This document shows, piece by piece, positions 20,016-30,105 of a DNA stretch of 64,000 bases. The stretch spans positions 39,838-103,837 of the forward strand of contig CALRPU020000021.1 in NCBI GenBank assembly GCA_943370175.1. Direction: 5' to 3'. Origin of the DNA: Ideonella_A intermedia_A. Lineage in GTDB: Bacteria > Pseudomonadota > Gammaproteobacteria > Burkholderiales > Burkholderiaceae_C. Position numbers and translations under genes: made by a program. Under the pieces are notes generated by a model that was given only the letters and a program-made list of their open reading frames with translations, was not told the DNA's origin and did not search any database. Position 1 is the first letter of the stretch, and each line of letters opens with the position of its first letter.

Positions 20016-20507
20016 TCAGGCGCGACGGCTGCGGCCGGCCGAGGTCAATGCCGTCACCAGGGAGACCGCGATGAGGGTGTACAAGCCCAAGCTCCAAAAT
20101 TCATAGGGCAGGCCGAGCAGCGCCACCTTGGCATCGGCGCAGCTGGCGCGGGCCGAAAAGACGTCGGGCAGCAGGCTGTCGAGCTTCAGGGCGGAGACGA
20201 TTTTGTCGGCCAGCGTGAGGTTGCACGAGGCCGACGCCGCCGCGACAAAGTGCTGCCACAGCGCCGCAGCCACGCCACTGAGCGCCAGCAGCACGCCCAG
20301 CCCGCCGCCCAGCCAGCGGCCCGCGTTGCCGCGCCAGGCCAGCGCCACCAAGGCGCTCAGCGAGATGGCCAGAAAGATGACCCGCTGCAGCACGCACCAC
20401 GGGCAGGGCTCCATCCCGAAGGCATGTTGCGAGACCAGCGCGGCGGCCACCGCCAGCACACCCAGCGCAGCGACGCTGCCGAACAGCACCGTGTCGTTGA
20501 CTTTCAT
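20016..20507 (-). CDS. dsbB: Disulfide bond formation protein B
   Basis: Inner-membrane quinone reductase that reoxidises DsbA in the periplasm. The 163-residue protein has four hydrophobic segments and both Cys pairs: C35 and C38 in EPCPWCVLQR in the first periplasmic loop, and C95 with C123 in the second loop (ASCNLT, ASCADAK). The RVIFL stretch after the CPWC motif is typical of the quinone-binding side. No dsbA lies nearby. It is followed in the opposite coordinate sense by the sigma-54 regulator with a 135-bp gap and lies 28 bp after the RidA gene, so it could be co-transcribed with RidA. Confidence 0.92.
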   Translation of the reverse strand: MKVNDTVLFGSVAALGVLAVAAALVSQHAFGMEPCPWCVLQRVIFLAISLSALVALAWRGNAGRWLGGGLGVLLALSGVAAALWQHFVAAASASCNLTLADKIVSALKLDSLLPDVFSARASCADAKVALLGLPYEFWSLGLYTLIAVSLVTALTSAGRSRRA

Positions 20508-20535
20508 CGTGCGTTCCGGAGTTCGTGCCGCGCGT

Positions 20536-21006
20536 TCACGCGATCTCGGCGATCAGCTCGATCTCGACGCAGGCGCCCATCGGGATCTGGGCCACGCCAA
20601 AGGCGCTGCGAGCATGGGCGCCTCGGGCACCAAAGACGTCGCCCAGCAGCTCGGAGCACCCATTGGTCACCAGGTGCTGCTCGGTGAAGTCGCCCGTGCT
20701 GTTGACCAGGCTCATCACTTTGACGATGCGGGTGACCTGGTTCAGGTCGCCCACCGCCGCGTGCAGCGTGCCCAGCAGGTCGATGGCCACGGCCCGTGCG
20801 GCCAACTTGCCGGTGGCGGTGTCGACGTCGCGCCCCAATTGGCCCACCCAGGGCTTGCCATCGCGTTTGGCGATGTGGCCCGACAGGAACACCAGTTTGC
20901 CCGTCTGCACGAACGGCACATACGCCGCGGCCGGCACGGCCACGGGGGGCAACGTGATGCCCAGTTGGGCGAGGCGGTCGTAGATGGAAGTGGGGCTGGT
21001 GGACAT
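20536..21006 (-). CDS. RidA/YjgF-family protein
   Basis: A 156-residue member of the RidA superfamily. The founding subfamily deaminates reactive enamine/imine intermediates released by PLP enzymes; this longer form belongs to a different subgroup and its activity is not certain. Visible landmarks are VQTGKLVFLSGHIAKRDGKP, the TLHAAVGDLNQVTRIVKV helix-strand unit and the C-terminal FGVAQIPMGACVEIELIAEI, in which the substrate-binding Arg of RidA (normally R-x-A...LP) is not conserved as such. The ATG at 21006 has only a weak ribosome site. It is divergent from comEC with 68 bp between starts. Confidence 0.82.
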   Translation of the reverse strand: MSTSPTSIYDRLAQLGITLPPVAVPAAAYVPFVQTGKLVFLSGHIAKRDGKPWVGQLGRDVDTATGKLAARAVAIDLLGTLHAAVGDLNQVTRIVKVMSLVNSTGDFTEQHLVTNGCSELLGDVFGARGAHARSAFGVAQIPMGACVEIELIAEIA

Positions 21007-21074
21007 GGGAATTCGCCCGACCGGGGGGGTTGGCGGGTGGCTGCTGAAGAGCCGCAAATCCTACACTGCGGCGG

Positions 21075-23825
21075 ATGTCGGCAGCGGACTCGACCGGGTC
21101 CCAGGGCGCGGATTCACCCCCAGGCGAGCGGCCCGCAGGCCCAGGCGCCATCGCCCGCTCGGACGCCGCCGTGAAGGCCCGCTCCGCCGCCAATGCCGCG
21201 TTCACCGCAACCTGGGTGGCCTTGGCGTATTTGGGCGGGTCGGCGCTCCAATTGGGTCGGGCGGCCGCGCCGTCGCCGGCCGACCTGGCCTGGGCGGCGG
21301 GGCTGGTGGCGCTGGTGGCGCTTGCGGTGTTGGCGGCGTCGCTGAAATCTCGGGTCTCGCACGGGGTCCCGGCGCGCGTTGGCGGCGGTGTGTCAGGCCT
21401 CGCTTCCCCGTGGCGTCGGGCTTTGCGCTGCCTGAGCCTCGTCGCCCTCGGGCTCTCGGCCGGCTGGCTTCACACCGGTTGGCAAGCGCGTGTGCAGGTG
21501 GACGCGGTGCTGCCACACGCGCTTGAGGGCGTGGACATCGTGCTCAGCGGCACCGTGCTGGACATGCCCCAGCGCCTGGCCAACGGCGTCAGGTTCCGCT
21601 TCGAGCCACTGAGCGCCGCCGTGGACGGCCGCGCCGTGACGCTGCCGCCAGTGATCTCGCTCGGCTGGTATGCCCCTTGGGGCAGCGCGGTCGACGCGGC
21701 GTCGGTGCGCAGCCTGCCGCAGGCCACCTTGCGCGCCGGGCAACGGTGGCGGTTCACGGTGAGGCTGCGCCGCCCCCATGGCAACCTGAATCCCCACGGC
21801 TTTGACCTGGAGCTGTTCCTGATGGAGCAGGGCGTGCGTGCCGTCGGCCATGTGCGCGGTGGGCCGCCCGGTGCCGTGCTCATGGAGGACCGCTGGCGCC
21901 ATCCCGTGGAGCGCCTGCGCCAGGCGGTGCGGGACGCGATCTTTGACCACGTGGACGATCACCGGGCGGCCGGCGTGCTGGCCGCCCTGGCCGTGGGCGA
22001 TCAGTCCGCCATCGCGCGGGAGGACTGGGCATTGTTCCGTGCCACCGGCATCGCGCACCTGGTCAGCATCAGCGGACTGCACGTCACGATGTTTGCCTGG
22101 CTCGCCGGCCGCCTGCTGGCCGCGCTGTGGCGGCGCTGCGGCGCCGCCATGTGGGTCTGGCCGGCGCCCATCGCCGGCCGCTGGGGTGGCTGGGCGGCCG
22201 CGGCCGCCTATGCGCTGCTGGCCGGTTGGGGCGTGCCGGCGCAGCGCACGGTGTGGATGCTTGGGGTGGTGTGCGCCCTGGGCAGCGCTGGCGTGCGCTG
22301 GCCCTGGCCCATGGTGCTGCTCGCGGCGGCGGTGGTCGTCACCGCGCTGGACCCTTGGGCCTTGTTGCAACCCGGCTTCTGGCTGTCGTTTGCCGCGGTC
22401 GGGCTGCTGATGGCCTCGGGCTCGCCGATGGTGGCCGAGCGGGGGGCGTTGGTTGACGCGCCGCCCATTGGCCGCAGCAGACGCTGGTCGGCCGCGCTGG
22501 GCACCCTGGTGGCGGACGGCGTCCGCGCCCAGGTGCTGGCGACCGTGGGACTGGCCCCGCTGACGCTGGTGTTTTTTCAGCAGCTGTCGTTGGTGGGCTT
22601 GTTGGCCAACCTGGTGGCGATCCCGGTGGTCACTTTGTGGGTGACGCCCCTGGCCTTGATGGGCGTGGCCGTGCCGTGGCTGTGGACGCTGGCGGCCTGG
22701 TCGGTTCACGCGCTCGGCGTGTTGCTGGGCCTGCTGGCGCAGTGGCCGCTTGCGATGTGGCCCGTGCCCGTGGCGCCGTTGTGGGCACAGGCCGCGGGTC
22801 TGCTGGCCGCCTTGTTGGCGGTGGCGCCCTTGCCTTGGCGCGTGCGTTGGCTGGCCCTGCCGCTGGTGCTGCCTCTGCTGTGGCCCCCACTGGAGCGGCC
22901 GGCGCCGGGCCGCTTCCACCTGGTGGCGGTCGACGTGGGCCAGGGCACGGCGGTGCTGGTGCGCACCCAAGGCCACCTGCTGCTGTTTGACACGGGCCCC
23001 GCCTTCGGTGGCGACAGCGACGCGGGCCAGCAACTGCTGGTGCCGCTGCTTCACGCTCGCGGCGAGCGGCGCATCGACCGCCTCGTGCTGAGCCACCGCG
23101 ACCTGGACCACGTCGGTGGCGCCGCCTCGGTGATGCACGCGCTGCCCGTTGGCGAGCTGCTGAGTTCGCTGGAGGCGGACCACCCGTTGTTGGCGCAAGG
23201 CGTGCCGCACCGACCGTGCCGGGCGGGCGACCGGTGGGTGTGGGACGGCGTGCACTTCGAGGTGCTGCACCCGACCGAGGCCGACCTCGGCCCCAAGCGC
23301 AAGGCCAATGCGCGGTCCTGCGTGCTGCGGGTGCGGGCCGGGGCGCCCGGCGGTGGGTCGGTGCTGCTGACCGGCGACATCGAGCGAGAGCAGGAACAGC
23401 GCCTGGTCGCCACATGGGGGTCGGCCGGCCTGCAGGTTGATGTGCTGATGGCGCCGCACCATGGCAGCAAGACCTCGTCCAGCAGCGCGTTTCTGGACGC
23501 CACGCGGCCCAGCGTGGTGGTCGTGCAATCCGGCTACCGCAACCGGTTTGGCCACCCGGCCCCAGCGGTGGTGATGCGCTATGCGCAGCGCGACATCCGC
23601 ATGGTGGACTCCCCGCGCTGCGGTGCCTGGACCTGGCGGGGCGACGCCGCGGTGGCGGAGGCCGACTGCCAGCGCGACAGCGGCCTGCGCCACTGGCATG
23701 ACCGGCCGCCGTCGCCGTGGTCGTGGTCGGCGCTGCCGTCGCCGCTCTTGGCACCGGCACCGGCACCGGCACCGTCCGGGTCGTCACCGGTCCCCAGTTC
23801 GCCGCCGGGTCCACCCGAACGTTGA
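21075..23825 (+). CDS. comEC: DNA internalization competence protein ComEC/Rec2
   Basis: Inner-membrane channel protein for uptake of single-stranded DNA during natural transformation. The 916-residue protein has an N-terminal membrane region and soluble DUF4131-like part (to about 290), the central competence domain with HLVSISGLHVTMFAWL near residue 330 and many hydrophobic helices, and a C-terminal metallo-beta-lactamase domain from about 615 with VDVGQGTAVLV, LSHRDLDHVGG and APHHGSKTSSS. The C-terminus carries (Ala-Pro)x4 encoded by four GCACCG units (23751-23774). The ATG at 21075 lies seven bases after TACACT and has no Shine-Dalgarno, so a leaderless message is possible. No other competence gene is seen in the window. 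Confidence 0.92.
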   Translation: MSAADSTGSQGADSPPGERPAGPGAIARSDAAVKARSAANAAFTATWVALAYLGGSALQLGRAAAPSPADLAWAAGLVALVALAVLAASLKSRVSHGVPARVGGGVSGLASPWRRALRCLSLVALGLSAGWLHTGWQARVQVDAVLPHALEGVDIVLSGTVLDMPQRLANGVRFRFEPLSAAVDGRAVTLPPVISLGWYAPWGSAVDAASVRSLPQATLRAGQRWRFTVRLRRPHGNLNPHGFDLELFLMEQGVRAVGHVRGGPPGAVLMEDRWRHPVERLRQAVRDAIFDHVDDHRAAGVLAALAVGDQSAIAREDWALFRATGIAHLVSISGLHVTMFAWLAGRLLAALWRRCGAAMWVWPAPIAGRWGGWAAAAAYALLAGWGVPAQRTVWMLGVVCALGSAGVRWPWPMVLLAAAVVVTALDPWALLQPGFWLSFAAVGLLMASGSPMVAERGALVDAPPIGRSRRWSAALGTLVADGVRAQVLATVGLAPLTLVFFQQLSLVGLLANLVAIPVVTLWVTPLALMGVAVPWLWTLAAWSVHALGVLLGLLAQWPLAMWPVPVAPLWAQAAGLLAALLAVAPLPWRVRWLALPLVLPLLWPPLERPAPGRFHLVAVDVGQGTAVLVRTQGHLLLFDTGPAFGGDSDAGQQLLVPLLHARGERRIDRLVLSHRDLDHVGGAASVMHALPVGELLSSLEADHPLLAQGVPHRPCRAGDRWVWDGVHFEVLHPTEADLGPKRKANARSCVLRVRAGAPGGGSVLLTGDIEREQEQRLVATWGSAGLQVDVLMAPHHGSKTSSSSAFLDATRPSVVVVQSGYRNRFGHPAPAVVMRYAQRDIRMVDSPRCGAWTWRGDAAVAEADCQRDSGLRHWHDRPPSPWSWSALPSPLLAPAPAPAPSGSSPVPSSPPGPPER

Positions 23826-23964
23826 GGCGCCGCCGCGTCACCACACAACCCCGGGAAATCCGCGGCCCGCGGCCCGCCGGGCGTGGGAAGATGCCGCGGT
23901 CCGAGCACATTCATGCACCGGTTTGGCCCACTTTTTGCTTCGATGCCGCTCGAGGAGTTTGCCG

Positions 23965-25413
23965 ATGAAACAAAGCTTCGATGAAATGAACAGCGCCACG
24001 GCCGATGGGTCGTTGAAGGTGCGGCCCCACTACGAGGTGTACGGGCAGTGGTTGAACAAACAGGCCGCCGACATGATGCGGTCGCGCCGCGAAGAGGCGG
24101 AGATGATCTTCCGCCGCGTGGGCATCACCTTCGCGGTTTATGGCGCGAAGGACGAGGACGGCGCTGGCACCGAACGGCTCATTCCCTTTGACCTGATTCC
24201 CCGCGTGATCCCGGCCCACGAGTGGTCGGAAATGCAGAAGGGCCTGGCGCAGCGCGTCACGGCACTCAATCGCTTCATCAACGACGTCTACCACGGCCAG
24301 GAGATCATCAAGGCCGGCATCGTGCCCGGCGAGCAGATCTACAAGAACGCCCAGTTCCGCCCTGAAATGATGGGCGTGGACGTGCCGGGCGGCATCTATT
24401 CGCACATCGCTGGCATCGACATCGTTCGCGCCGGCAACCCGGACGGCAGCGGCAGCTACTACGTGCTGGAAGACAACCTGCGCGTGCCCAGCGGCGTCAG
24501 CTACATGCTGGAAAACCGCAAGATGATGATGCGCTTGTTCCCCGAGCTGTTCAGCCAGCACCGCATCGCCCCCGTGGCCCATTACCCCGACATGCTGCTG
24601 GAAACGCTGCGCGCCGTCGCGCCGTCCTCGGTCAACGACCCGACGGTCGTGGTGCTGACGCCCGGCATGTACAACAGCGCCTACTTCGAGCATGCCTTTC
24701 TGGCCCAGCAGATGGGCGTCGAGCTGGTCGAAGGCCAGGACCTGTTCGTCAAGGACAACTTCGTCTACATGCGCACGACGCAAGGGCCGAAGCGGGTCGA
24801 CGTCATCTACCGCCGCGTCGACGACGATTTTCTCGACCCGGAGGTCTTTCGGCCCGACTCCACCCTGGGTTGCGCCGGCCTGCTGAAGGCCTACCGCGCG
24901 GGCAACGTGACCTTGTCGAATGCCATCGGCACCGGCATCGCCGACGACAAGTCCATCTACCCCTACGTGCCCCAGATGATCGAGTTCTACCTCGGCGAGA
25001 AGCCGATTCTGAACAACGTGCCGACCTACCTGTGTCGGCTCGAAGACGATCTGAAGTACGTGCTCGACCACCTTGGCGAGCTGGTCGTCAAGGAAGTTCA
25101 CGGGGCCGGTGGCTACGGCATGCTGGTCGGCCCGGCCGCCTCCAAGCAGGAGATCGCCGACTTCCGCCAGGCGCTGATCGCCGACCCCGCGCGCTACATC
25201 GCGCAGCCCACGCTGAGCCTGTCGACCTGCCCCACCTTTGTCGAGTCGGGCATCGCGCCAAGGCACATCGACCTGCGCCCCTTCGTGCTGTCGGGCAGCA
25301 CGGTTCAGATGGTGCCGGGCGGCCTGACGCGCGTGGCGCTCAAAGAGGGCTCGCTGGTCGTCAACTCGTCACAAGGTGGCGGTACCAAGGACACCTGGGT
25401 GCTCGAAGACTGA
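23965..25413 (+). CDS. Circularly permuted ATP-grasp protein (split copy)
   Basis: A 482-residue circularly permuted type 2 ATP-grasp ligase, predicted to activate a carboxylate with ATP and couple it to an amine; the real substrate is unknown. The ATG at 23965 has GAGGAG upstream; a longer open frame overlaps comEC and is rejected. Landmarks are FINDVYHGQEIIKAGIVP near residue 110, YVLEDNLRVPSGVSYMLENR near 170, VLTPGMYNSAYFEHAFLA near 230, and the ATP-binding ELVVKEVHGAGGYGMLVGP near 375, which is intact here. It opens a five-gene co-directional cluster; the alpha-E gene follows after 52 bp. Confidence 0.88.
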   Translation: MKQSFDEMNSATADGSLKVRPHYEVYGQWLNKQAADMMRSRREEAEMIFRRVGITFAVYGAKDEDGAGTERLIPFDLIPRVIPAHEWSEMQKGLAQRVTALNRFINDVYHGQEIIKAGIVPGEQIYKNAQFRPEMMGVDVPGGIYSHIAGIDIVRAGNPDGSGSYYVLEDNLRVPSGVSYMLENRKMMMRLFPELFSQHRIAPVAHYPDMLLETLRAVAPSSVNDPTVVVLTPGMYNSAYFEHAFLAQQMGVELVEGQDLFVKDNFVYMRTTQGPKRVDVIYRRVDDDFLDPEVFRPDSTLGCAGLLKAYRAGNVTLSNAIGTGIADDKSIYPYVPQMIEFYLGEKPILNNVPTYLCRLEDDLKYVLDHLGELVVKEVHGAGGYGMLVGPAASKQEIADFRQALIADPARYIAQPTLSLSTCPTFVESGIAPRHIDLRPFVLSGSTVQMVPGGLTRVALKEGSLVVNSSQGGGTKDTWVLED

Positions 25414-25465
25414 GCCTCGACCCCGCAACAAGAACACGCACCAGCCCACTGCGGAGACCACCCCG

Positions 25466-26485
25466 ATGCTTTCAAGAACCGCCGACCACTTGTTCTGGAT
25501 GGCGCGCTACATGGAGCGTGCCGAAAACACCGCGCGCATGCTCGACGTCAATTACCAGACCTCGCTGCTGCCGCAGTCCGCGGACGCCGCCGAGAAGGGC
25601 TGGAAGGGCCTGCTCAGCATCTCCGAGCTGAGCGGCGACTTCGCCAAGCGCTTCGGCGAAGTCACCCCGCGCAGCGTGATGACCTACATGGTGGCCGACG
25701 CCGCCAATCCCTCCAGCATCCGCAGCTGCCTGATGGCCGCCCGTGAGAACGCCCGCGCCGTGCGCGGCTCGTTGACCACCGAAGTCTGGGAAACGCAGAA
25801 CCAGACCTGGCTCGAATTCCAGCGCATGGCCGACGACCGCGAATTCCTGCAAGACCCGTCCGCCGCCTTTGAATGGGTGAAGTTCCGCTCGCACCTGTCG
25901 CGCGGCGTCACGGTGGGCACGATGCTGCAGGACGAGGCCTTTCACTTCCTGCGCATCGGCAGCTTTCTGGAGCGGGCGGACAACACCGCGCGGCTGCTGG
26001 ACGTCAAGTTCCACGCCGTCGAAAGTGAGTTCTTCGGCGCCTCGCAGCGCCTGGGCGCGATGGGTCAGATTCAGCAGAACAGCACCGACGGCGGTGGGCC
26101 CGACCCGGACAAGGAAATCGAGTTCGACTTCTATCACTGGTCGGCGATCCTGCGTTCGGTGTCTGGCTTCGAGGTTTACCGCAAGGCTTACCGCAATGTG
26201 ATCCGCCCTGAGAAGGTGGCCGAGCTGCTGATCCTGCGCCAGGACATGCCGCGCTCGCTGGCCGCCTGCATGCACGAGGTGCTGTCGAACCTGCGCATGG
26301 TCGCCAACGAGCAGTCGGGCGAAACCCTGCGCCGCGCCGGGCGCCTGTACGCCGACCTGCAGTACGGCCGCATCGACGAAATTCTGGCAACGGGGCTGCA
26401 CGCCTTCCTGACCCAGTTCCTTGAGCGCGTGGGCACGCTCGGTGTGGGCATCAGCCGCGACTTCCTGGTGCCAGGCAACACCTGA
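25466..26485 (+). CDS. Alpha-E domain protein (split copy)
   Basis: A 339-residue all-helical alpha-E protein, a family found almost only beside circularly permuted ATP-grasp and transglutaminase-like genes. Two repeats of the diagnostic helix are visible: LFWMARYMERAENTARMLDV at residue 9 and FLRIGSFLERADNTARLLDV near 160. Function is not established; family knowledge suggests it works with the ATP-grasp enzyme, possibly as a partner or scaffold. The ATG at 25466 follows GGAGACC. The transglutaminase/DUF2126 gene starts 59 bp downstream. Soluble; no signal or membrane segment. Confidence 0.88.
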   Translation: MLSRTADHLFWMARYMERAENTARMLDVNYQTSLLPQSADAAEKGWKGLLSISELSGDFAKRFGEVTPRSVMTYMVADAANPSSIRSCLMAARENARAVRGSLTTEVWETQNQTWLEFQRMADDREFLQDPSAAFEWVKFRSHLSRGVTVGTMLQDEAFHFLRIGSFLERADNTARLLDVKFHAVESEFFGASQRLGAMGQIQQNSTDGGGPDPDKEIEFDFYHWSAILRSVSGFEVYRKAYRNVIRPEKVAELLILRQDMPRSLAACMHEVLSNLRMVANEQSGETLRRAGRLYADLQYGRIDEILATGLHAFLTQFLERVGTLGVGISRDFLVPGNT

Positions 26486-26544
26486 GCACCGCCCGGCCGC
26501 CAAGGTTGCATCGGCCGACGTTTCATCCTGATCTGGAGTCCTGA

Positions 26545-29500
26545 ATGTCCATCCACGTCGCGCTCAACCACGTGACCCACTACCGGTACGACCGGCCGAT
26601 CAACCTCGGCCCGCAGGTCATCCGGCTGCGGCCCGCGCCGCATTCGCGCACGCGCATCCTGAGCTATTCAATGCGCGTGGAGCCCGCCACGCACTTCATC
26701 AACTGGCAGCAGGACCCGCAGTCCAACTACTTGGCGCGCCTGGTCTTTCCGGACAAGACCACCAGCTTTCGCATCGAGGTCGATTTGGTCGCCGAGATGT
26801 CGGTGCTCAACCCGTTCGACTTCTTCCTGGAGCCGTCCGCCGAAAACTTTCCCTTCGAGTACGACCCAGGGCTCGTCAATGAACTGGCGCCGTACCGCGT
26901 CAAGGGCGAGCTCACGCCGCTGCTGAAAAAGTACCTGGACAGCATCCCGCGCGACAAGAAGCAGACCACCAATTTCCTGGTGGAGCTGAACCAGCGCCTG
27001 CAGCGCGACATCAGCTACCTGATCCGCATGGAACCGGGTGTGCAAACGCCCGAGGTCACGCTGACCAATGGCAGCGGTTCGTGCCGCGACACCGGCTGGC
27101 TGCTGGTGCAGCTGTGCCGGCACCTGGGGCTGGCCGCGCGCTTTGTGTCGGGGTACCTGATCCAGCTCAAGAGCGATGTGAAGTCGTTGGACGGTCCGAG
27201 CGGCACCGAGGTCGATTTCACCGACCTCCACGCGTGGTGCGAGGTCTTCTTGCCTGGCGCCGGCTGGATCGGCTTCGACCCCACGTCGGGCCTGCTCGCC
27301 GGCGAGGGCCACATTCCGCTGGCTTGCTCGCCCGACCCGTCGGCTGCCGCGCCGGTGACCGGTGCGCTCGACGAATGCGAAACTGAATTCGAGCACCACA
27401 TGAGCGTCACGCGCGTGTGGGAAGCCCCTCGGGTGACGCTGCCCTACACCGACGCTCAGTGGGCCGACATCGAGCGCATGGGCCACCAGGTCGATGACGA
27501 CCTGCGCCGCCACGACGTGCGCCTGACCCAAGGCGGTGAGCCAACCTTCGTGTCGGTGGACGACCGAGACGGCGCCGAGTGGAACACCGACGCCATGGGC
27601 CCGACCAAGCGCCTGCTCAGCGCCGACCTGATGGACAAGCTGCGCGCCAAGTATGGCGACGGCGGCCTGCTGCACTACGGTCAAGGCAAGTGGTACCCCG
27701 GCGAGCAACTGCCGCGCTGGTCGCTCAACTTGTACTGGCGCAAGGACCGCGAGCCGGTGTGGACCCATCCCGAACTGTTCGCCAGCGAGCACCTGGACTA
27801 CGCCGTCACCGACGTCGAGGCGCGCAAGTTCCTGGTCGGCGTGGCCAAGCGGCTGGCGTTGGACCCGCAGCACGTGTTCCCGGCGTACGAGGACACCTGG
27901 TACTACCTGTGGCGCGAGCGCAAGCTCCCCACCAACGTCGACCCCTTCGACGCCCGGCTGGACGACAAGCTGGAGCGCGACCGGCTGCGCAAGGTCTTCA
28001 CCCAGGGACTGGACAAGGTGGTCGGCCACGTGCTGCCGGTGTCGCGCAACCCAGCGCCGATGGCGCTGCCCCGCTGGCAGACCGGGCCCTGGTTCTTGCG
28101 CAGCGAGCGTTGTTACCTGATCCCCGGCGATTCGCCCTTGGGCTACCGACTGCCGCTGGACTCGCAGCCCTGGGCCGAGCCGGGCGACCTGCCGTGGATC
28201 CACCCGATCGACCAGACGCAGCCGTTGGCGCCGCTGCCGCCGTACCAGCGGCTGCGCTACGCCGTTGGGTCGAACGAGGCCGGTCGGCTGCCCGGCGCGC
28301 CTGGTTTGGGCGCCTCGGCTGCGCTGGGCAACGGCAGCTTTGCCGAGCGCTCGCGCGCCGCCCAGGCGCCTGGCGTCAGCGTCACCTCGGCCGCGCCGGC
28401 GGTGCCGCGCGTGCCTGCGCCGTTCGAGTCCGCGGCCTCGATCACCCGCACCGCGATGTGCGCCCAGCCGCGCGACGGCCGGCTGTACATCTTCATGCCG
28501 CCGGCCAGCACCCTCGAGGACTACCTCGAAATCGTTGCCGCGGTCGAGGACACGGCGCTCGAGATGAAGCTGCCGGTCATCCTGGAGGGCTATGAGCCGC
28601 CCAAGGACCCGCGCCTGAGCACGCTGCGCGTCACGCCCGACCCGGGCGTGATCGAAGTCAACATCCATCCGGCGCACAGCTGGGCCGAACTGGTCGACCA
28701 GACCACCCACCTGTACCAGGCCGCGCACGAAACGCGGCTGTCGACCGAGAAGTTCATGCTCGACGGGCGCCACACCGGCACCGGGGGAGGCAACCACTTC
28801 GTGCTGGGCGGCGCCACCGTCGCCGATTCGCCCTTCCTGCGCCGGCCCGACCTGCTGGCCAGCATGGTCGCCTATTGGCACAACCACCCGGCACTGAGTT
28901 ACTTGTTCTCGGGCCTGTTTGTCGGGCCCACCAGCCAGGCGCCGCGGGTGGACGAAGCGCGCAACGACTCGGTGTATGAGATCGAGATCGCCTTCGCCGA
29001 GCTGCAGCGCGTCACCGCCGCGGACGTGCCCTATTGCCCGCCGTGGTTGATCGACCGCATCTTGCGCAACCTGCTGATCGACGTCAGCGGCAACACGCAC
29101 CGGGCGGAGTTCTGCATCGACAAGCTGTATTCGCCGGACGGCCCGACCGGCCGCCTGGGCCTGCTGGAGATGCGCGCGTTCGAGATGCCGCCGCACGCGC
29201 GCATGAGCCTGACGCAGCAGCTGTTGATGCGGGCGCTGGTCTCGCGCTTCTGGAGGCAGCCTTACCGGCCGCCGCACCTGAAGCGCTGGAACACCGAGTT
29301 GCACGACCGCTTCATGCTGCCCCACTTCATCTGGGAAGACCTGTGCGACGTGCTGCAGGAGCTGAGTGACTTTGGCCACGACCTGAAGCCCGAGTGGTTC
29401 GCGCCGCACCTGAACTTCCGCTTCCCGCGGCTGGGTGATTTCAGCGCCCGCGGCGTCGACATCGAACTGCGCCTGGCCCTGGAGCCCTGGCATGTGATGG

Positions 29501-29973
29501 GCGAGGAGGGCGCGCCCGGTGGCACGGTGCGCTTCGTCGACTCATCGGTGGAACGGGTTCAGTTGAAGGCCACGGGCTTGATCAACGCCCGCCACGTGCT
29601 GACCTGCAACGGGCGGGTGGTGCCGCTGCAGCCGACCGGCAAGGTCGGCGAGTTCGTCGGCGCGGTGCGCTACCGTGCGTGGCACCCGCCGTCGGCGCTG
29701 CACCCCACCATCGATGTGCACGCGCCCTTGACCTTCGACTTGCTGGACAGCTGGATGAGCCGCTCGATGGGCGGCTGCCAGTACCACGTGGCCCACCCGG
29801 GCGGGCGCAACTACGCCACCTTCCCGGTCAACGCGTACGAGGCCGAGGCGCGTCGCTTGGCCCGTTTCTTCCGGCTCGGGCACACCCCGGGTCCCATGAC
29901 GGTGCCGCCAGAGGAGCGCAACCCGAATTTCCCGTTCACGCTGGACCTGCGACGGCGACCCGGCCGACCGTGA
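26545..29973 (+). CDS. Transglutaminase-like protein with DUF2126 domain
   Basis: A 1142-residue two-part protein. The N-terminal transglutaminase/protease-like domain (about 1-290) keeps a complete Cys-His-Asp triad: C180 in GSGSCRDTGW, H229 in DLHAWCEVF and D245 in WIGFDPTSG. The remaining 840 residues are the DUF2126 region, starting near RHDVRLTQGGEPTFVS, with TGTGGGNHFVLGGATVADSPF and HNHPALSYLFSGLF further on. A Pro/Ala-rich linker of about 60 residues sits near 580-640. The protein could cleave or form amide/isopeptide bonds; target unknown. GGAG lies before the ATG. It belongs to the ATP-grasp/alpha-E cluster on both sides. Confidence 0.88.
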   Translation: MSIHVALNHVTHYRYDRPINLGPQVIRLRPAPHSRTRILSYSMRVEPATHFINWQQDPQSNYLARLVFPDKTTSFRIEVDLVAEMSVLNPFDFFLEPSAENFPFEYDPGLVNELAPYRVKGELTPLLKKYLDSIPRDKKQTTNFLVELNQRLQRDISYLIRMEPGVQTPEVTLTNGSGSCRDTGWLLVQLCRHLGLAARFVSGYLIQLKSDVKSLDGPSGTEVDFTDLHAWCEVFLPGAGWIGFDPTSGLLAGEGHIPLACSPDPSAAAPVTGALDECETEFEHHMSVTRVWEAPRVTLPYTDAQWADIERMGHQVDDDLRRHDVRLTQGGEPTFVSVDDRDGAEWNTDAMGPTKRLLSADLMDKLRAKYGDGGLLHYGQGKWYPGEQLPRWSLNLYWRKDREPVWTHPELFASEHLDYAVTDVEARKFLVGVAKRLALDPQHVFPAYEDTWYYLWRERKLPTNVDPFDARLDDKLERDRLRKVFTQGLDKVVGHVLPVSRNPAPMALPRWQTGPWFLRSERCYLIPGDSPLGYRLPLDSQPWAEPGDLPWIHPIDQTQPLAPLPPYQRLRYAVGSNEAGRLPGAPGLGASAALGNGSFAERSRAAQAPGVSVTSAAPAVPRVPAPFESAASITRTAMCAQPRDGRLYIFMPPASTLEDYLEIVAAVEDTALEMKLPVILEGYEPPKDPRLSTLRVTPDPGVIEVNIHPAHSWAELVDQTTHLYQAAHETRLSTEKFMLDGRHTGTGGGNHFVLGGATVADSPFLRRPDLLASMVAYWHNHPALSYLFSGLFVGPTSQAPRVDEARNDSVYEIEIAFAELQRVTAADVPYCPPWLIDRILRNLLIDVSGNTHRAEFCIDKLYSPDGPTGRLGLLEMRAFEMPPHARMSLTQQLLMRALVSRFWRQPYRPPHLKRWNTELHDRFMLPHFIWEDLCDVLQELSDFGHDLKPEWFAPHLNFRFPRLGDFSARGVDIELRLALEPWHVMGEEGAPGGTVRFVDSSVERVQLKATGLINARHVLTCNGRVVPLQPTGKVGEFVGAVRYRAWHPPSALHPTIDVHAPLTFDLLDSWMSRSMGGCQYHVAHPGGRNYATFPVNAYEAEARRLARFFRLGHTPGPMTVPPEERNPNFPFTLDLRRRPGRP

Positions 29974-30105
29974 CCGCGGCCGCCGCTGGCACGGTCGCCG
30001 CCCGGCGGCAATGCGCCGGGCGGCCCTGGTGTGCGGGTTGTGCCCCTGCGTCGGCCGCCGGGTCCTCGGCCACAATCCGGGGCTGCCCCTGGCACCCACG
30101 CCCTG

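Noticed and set aside
23751..23774. Four GCACCG units at the end of comEC as a regulatory repeat
   Set aside because: They are in frame and simply encode Ala-Pro repeats in a flexible C-terminal tail.
26668..29493. A 941-codon open frame antisense to the transglutaminase-DUF2126 gene
   Set aside because: Low-complexity composition and no motifs; it mirrors codon usage of the real gene.
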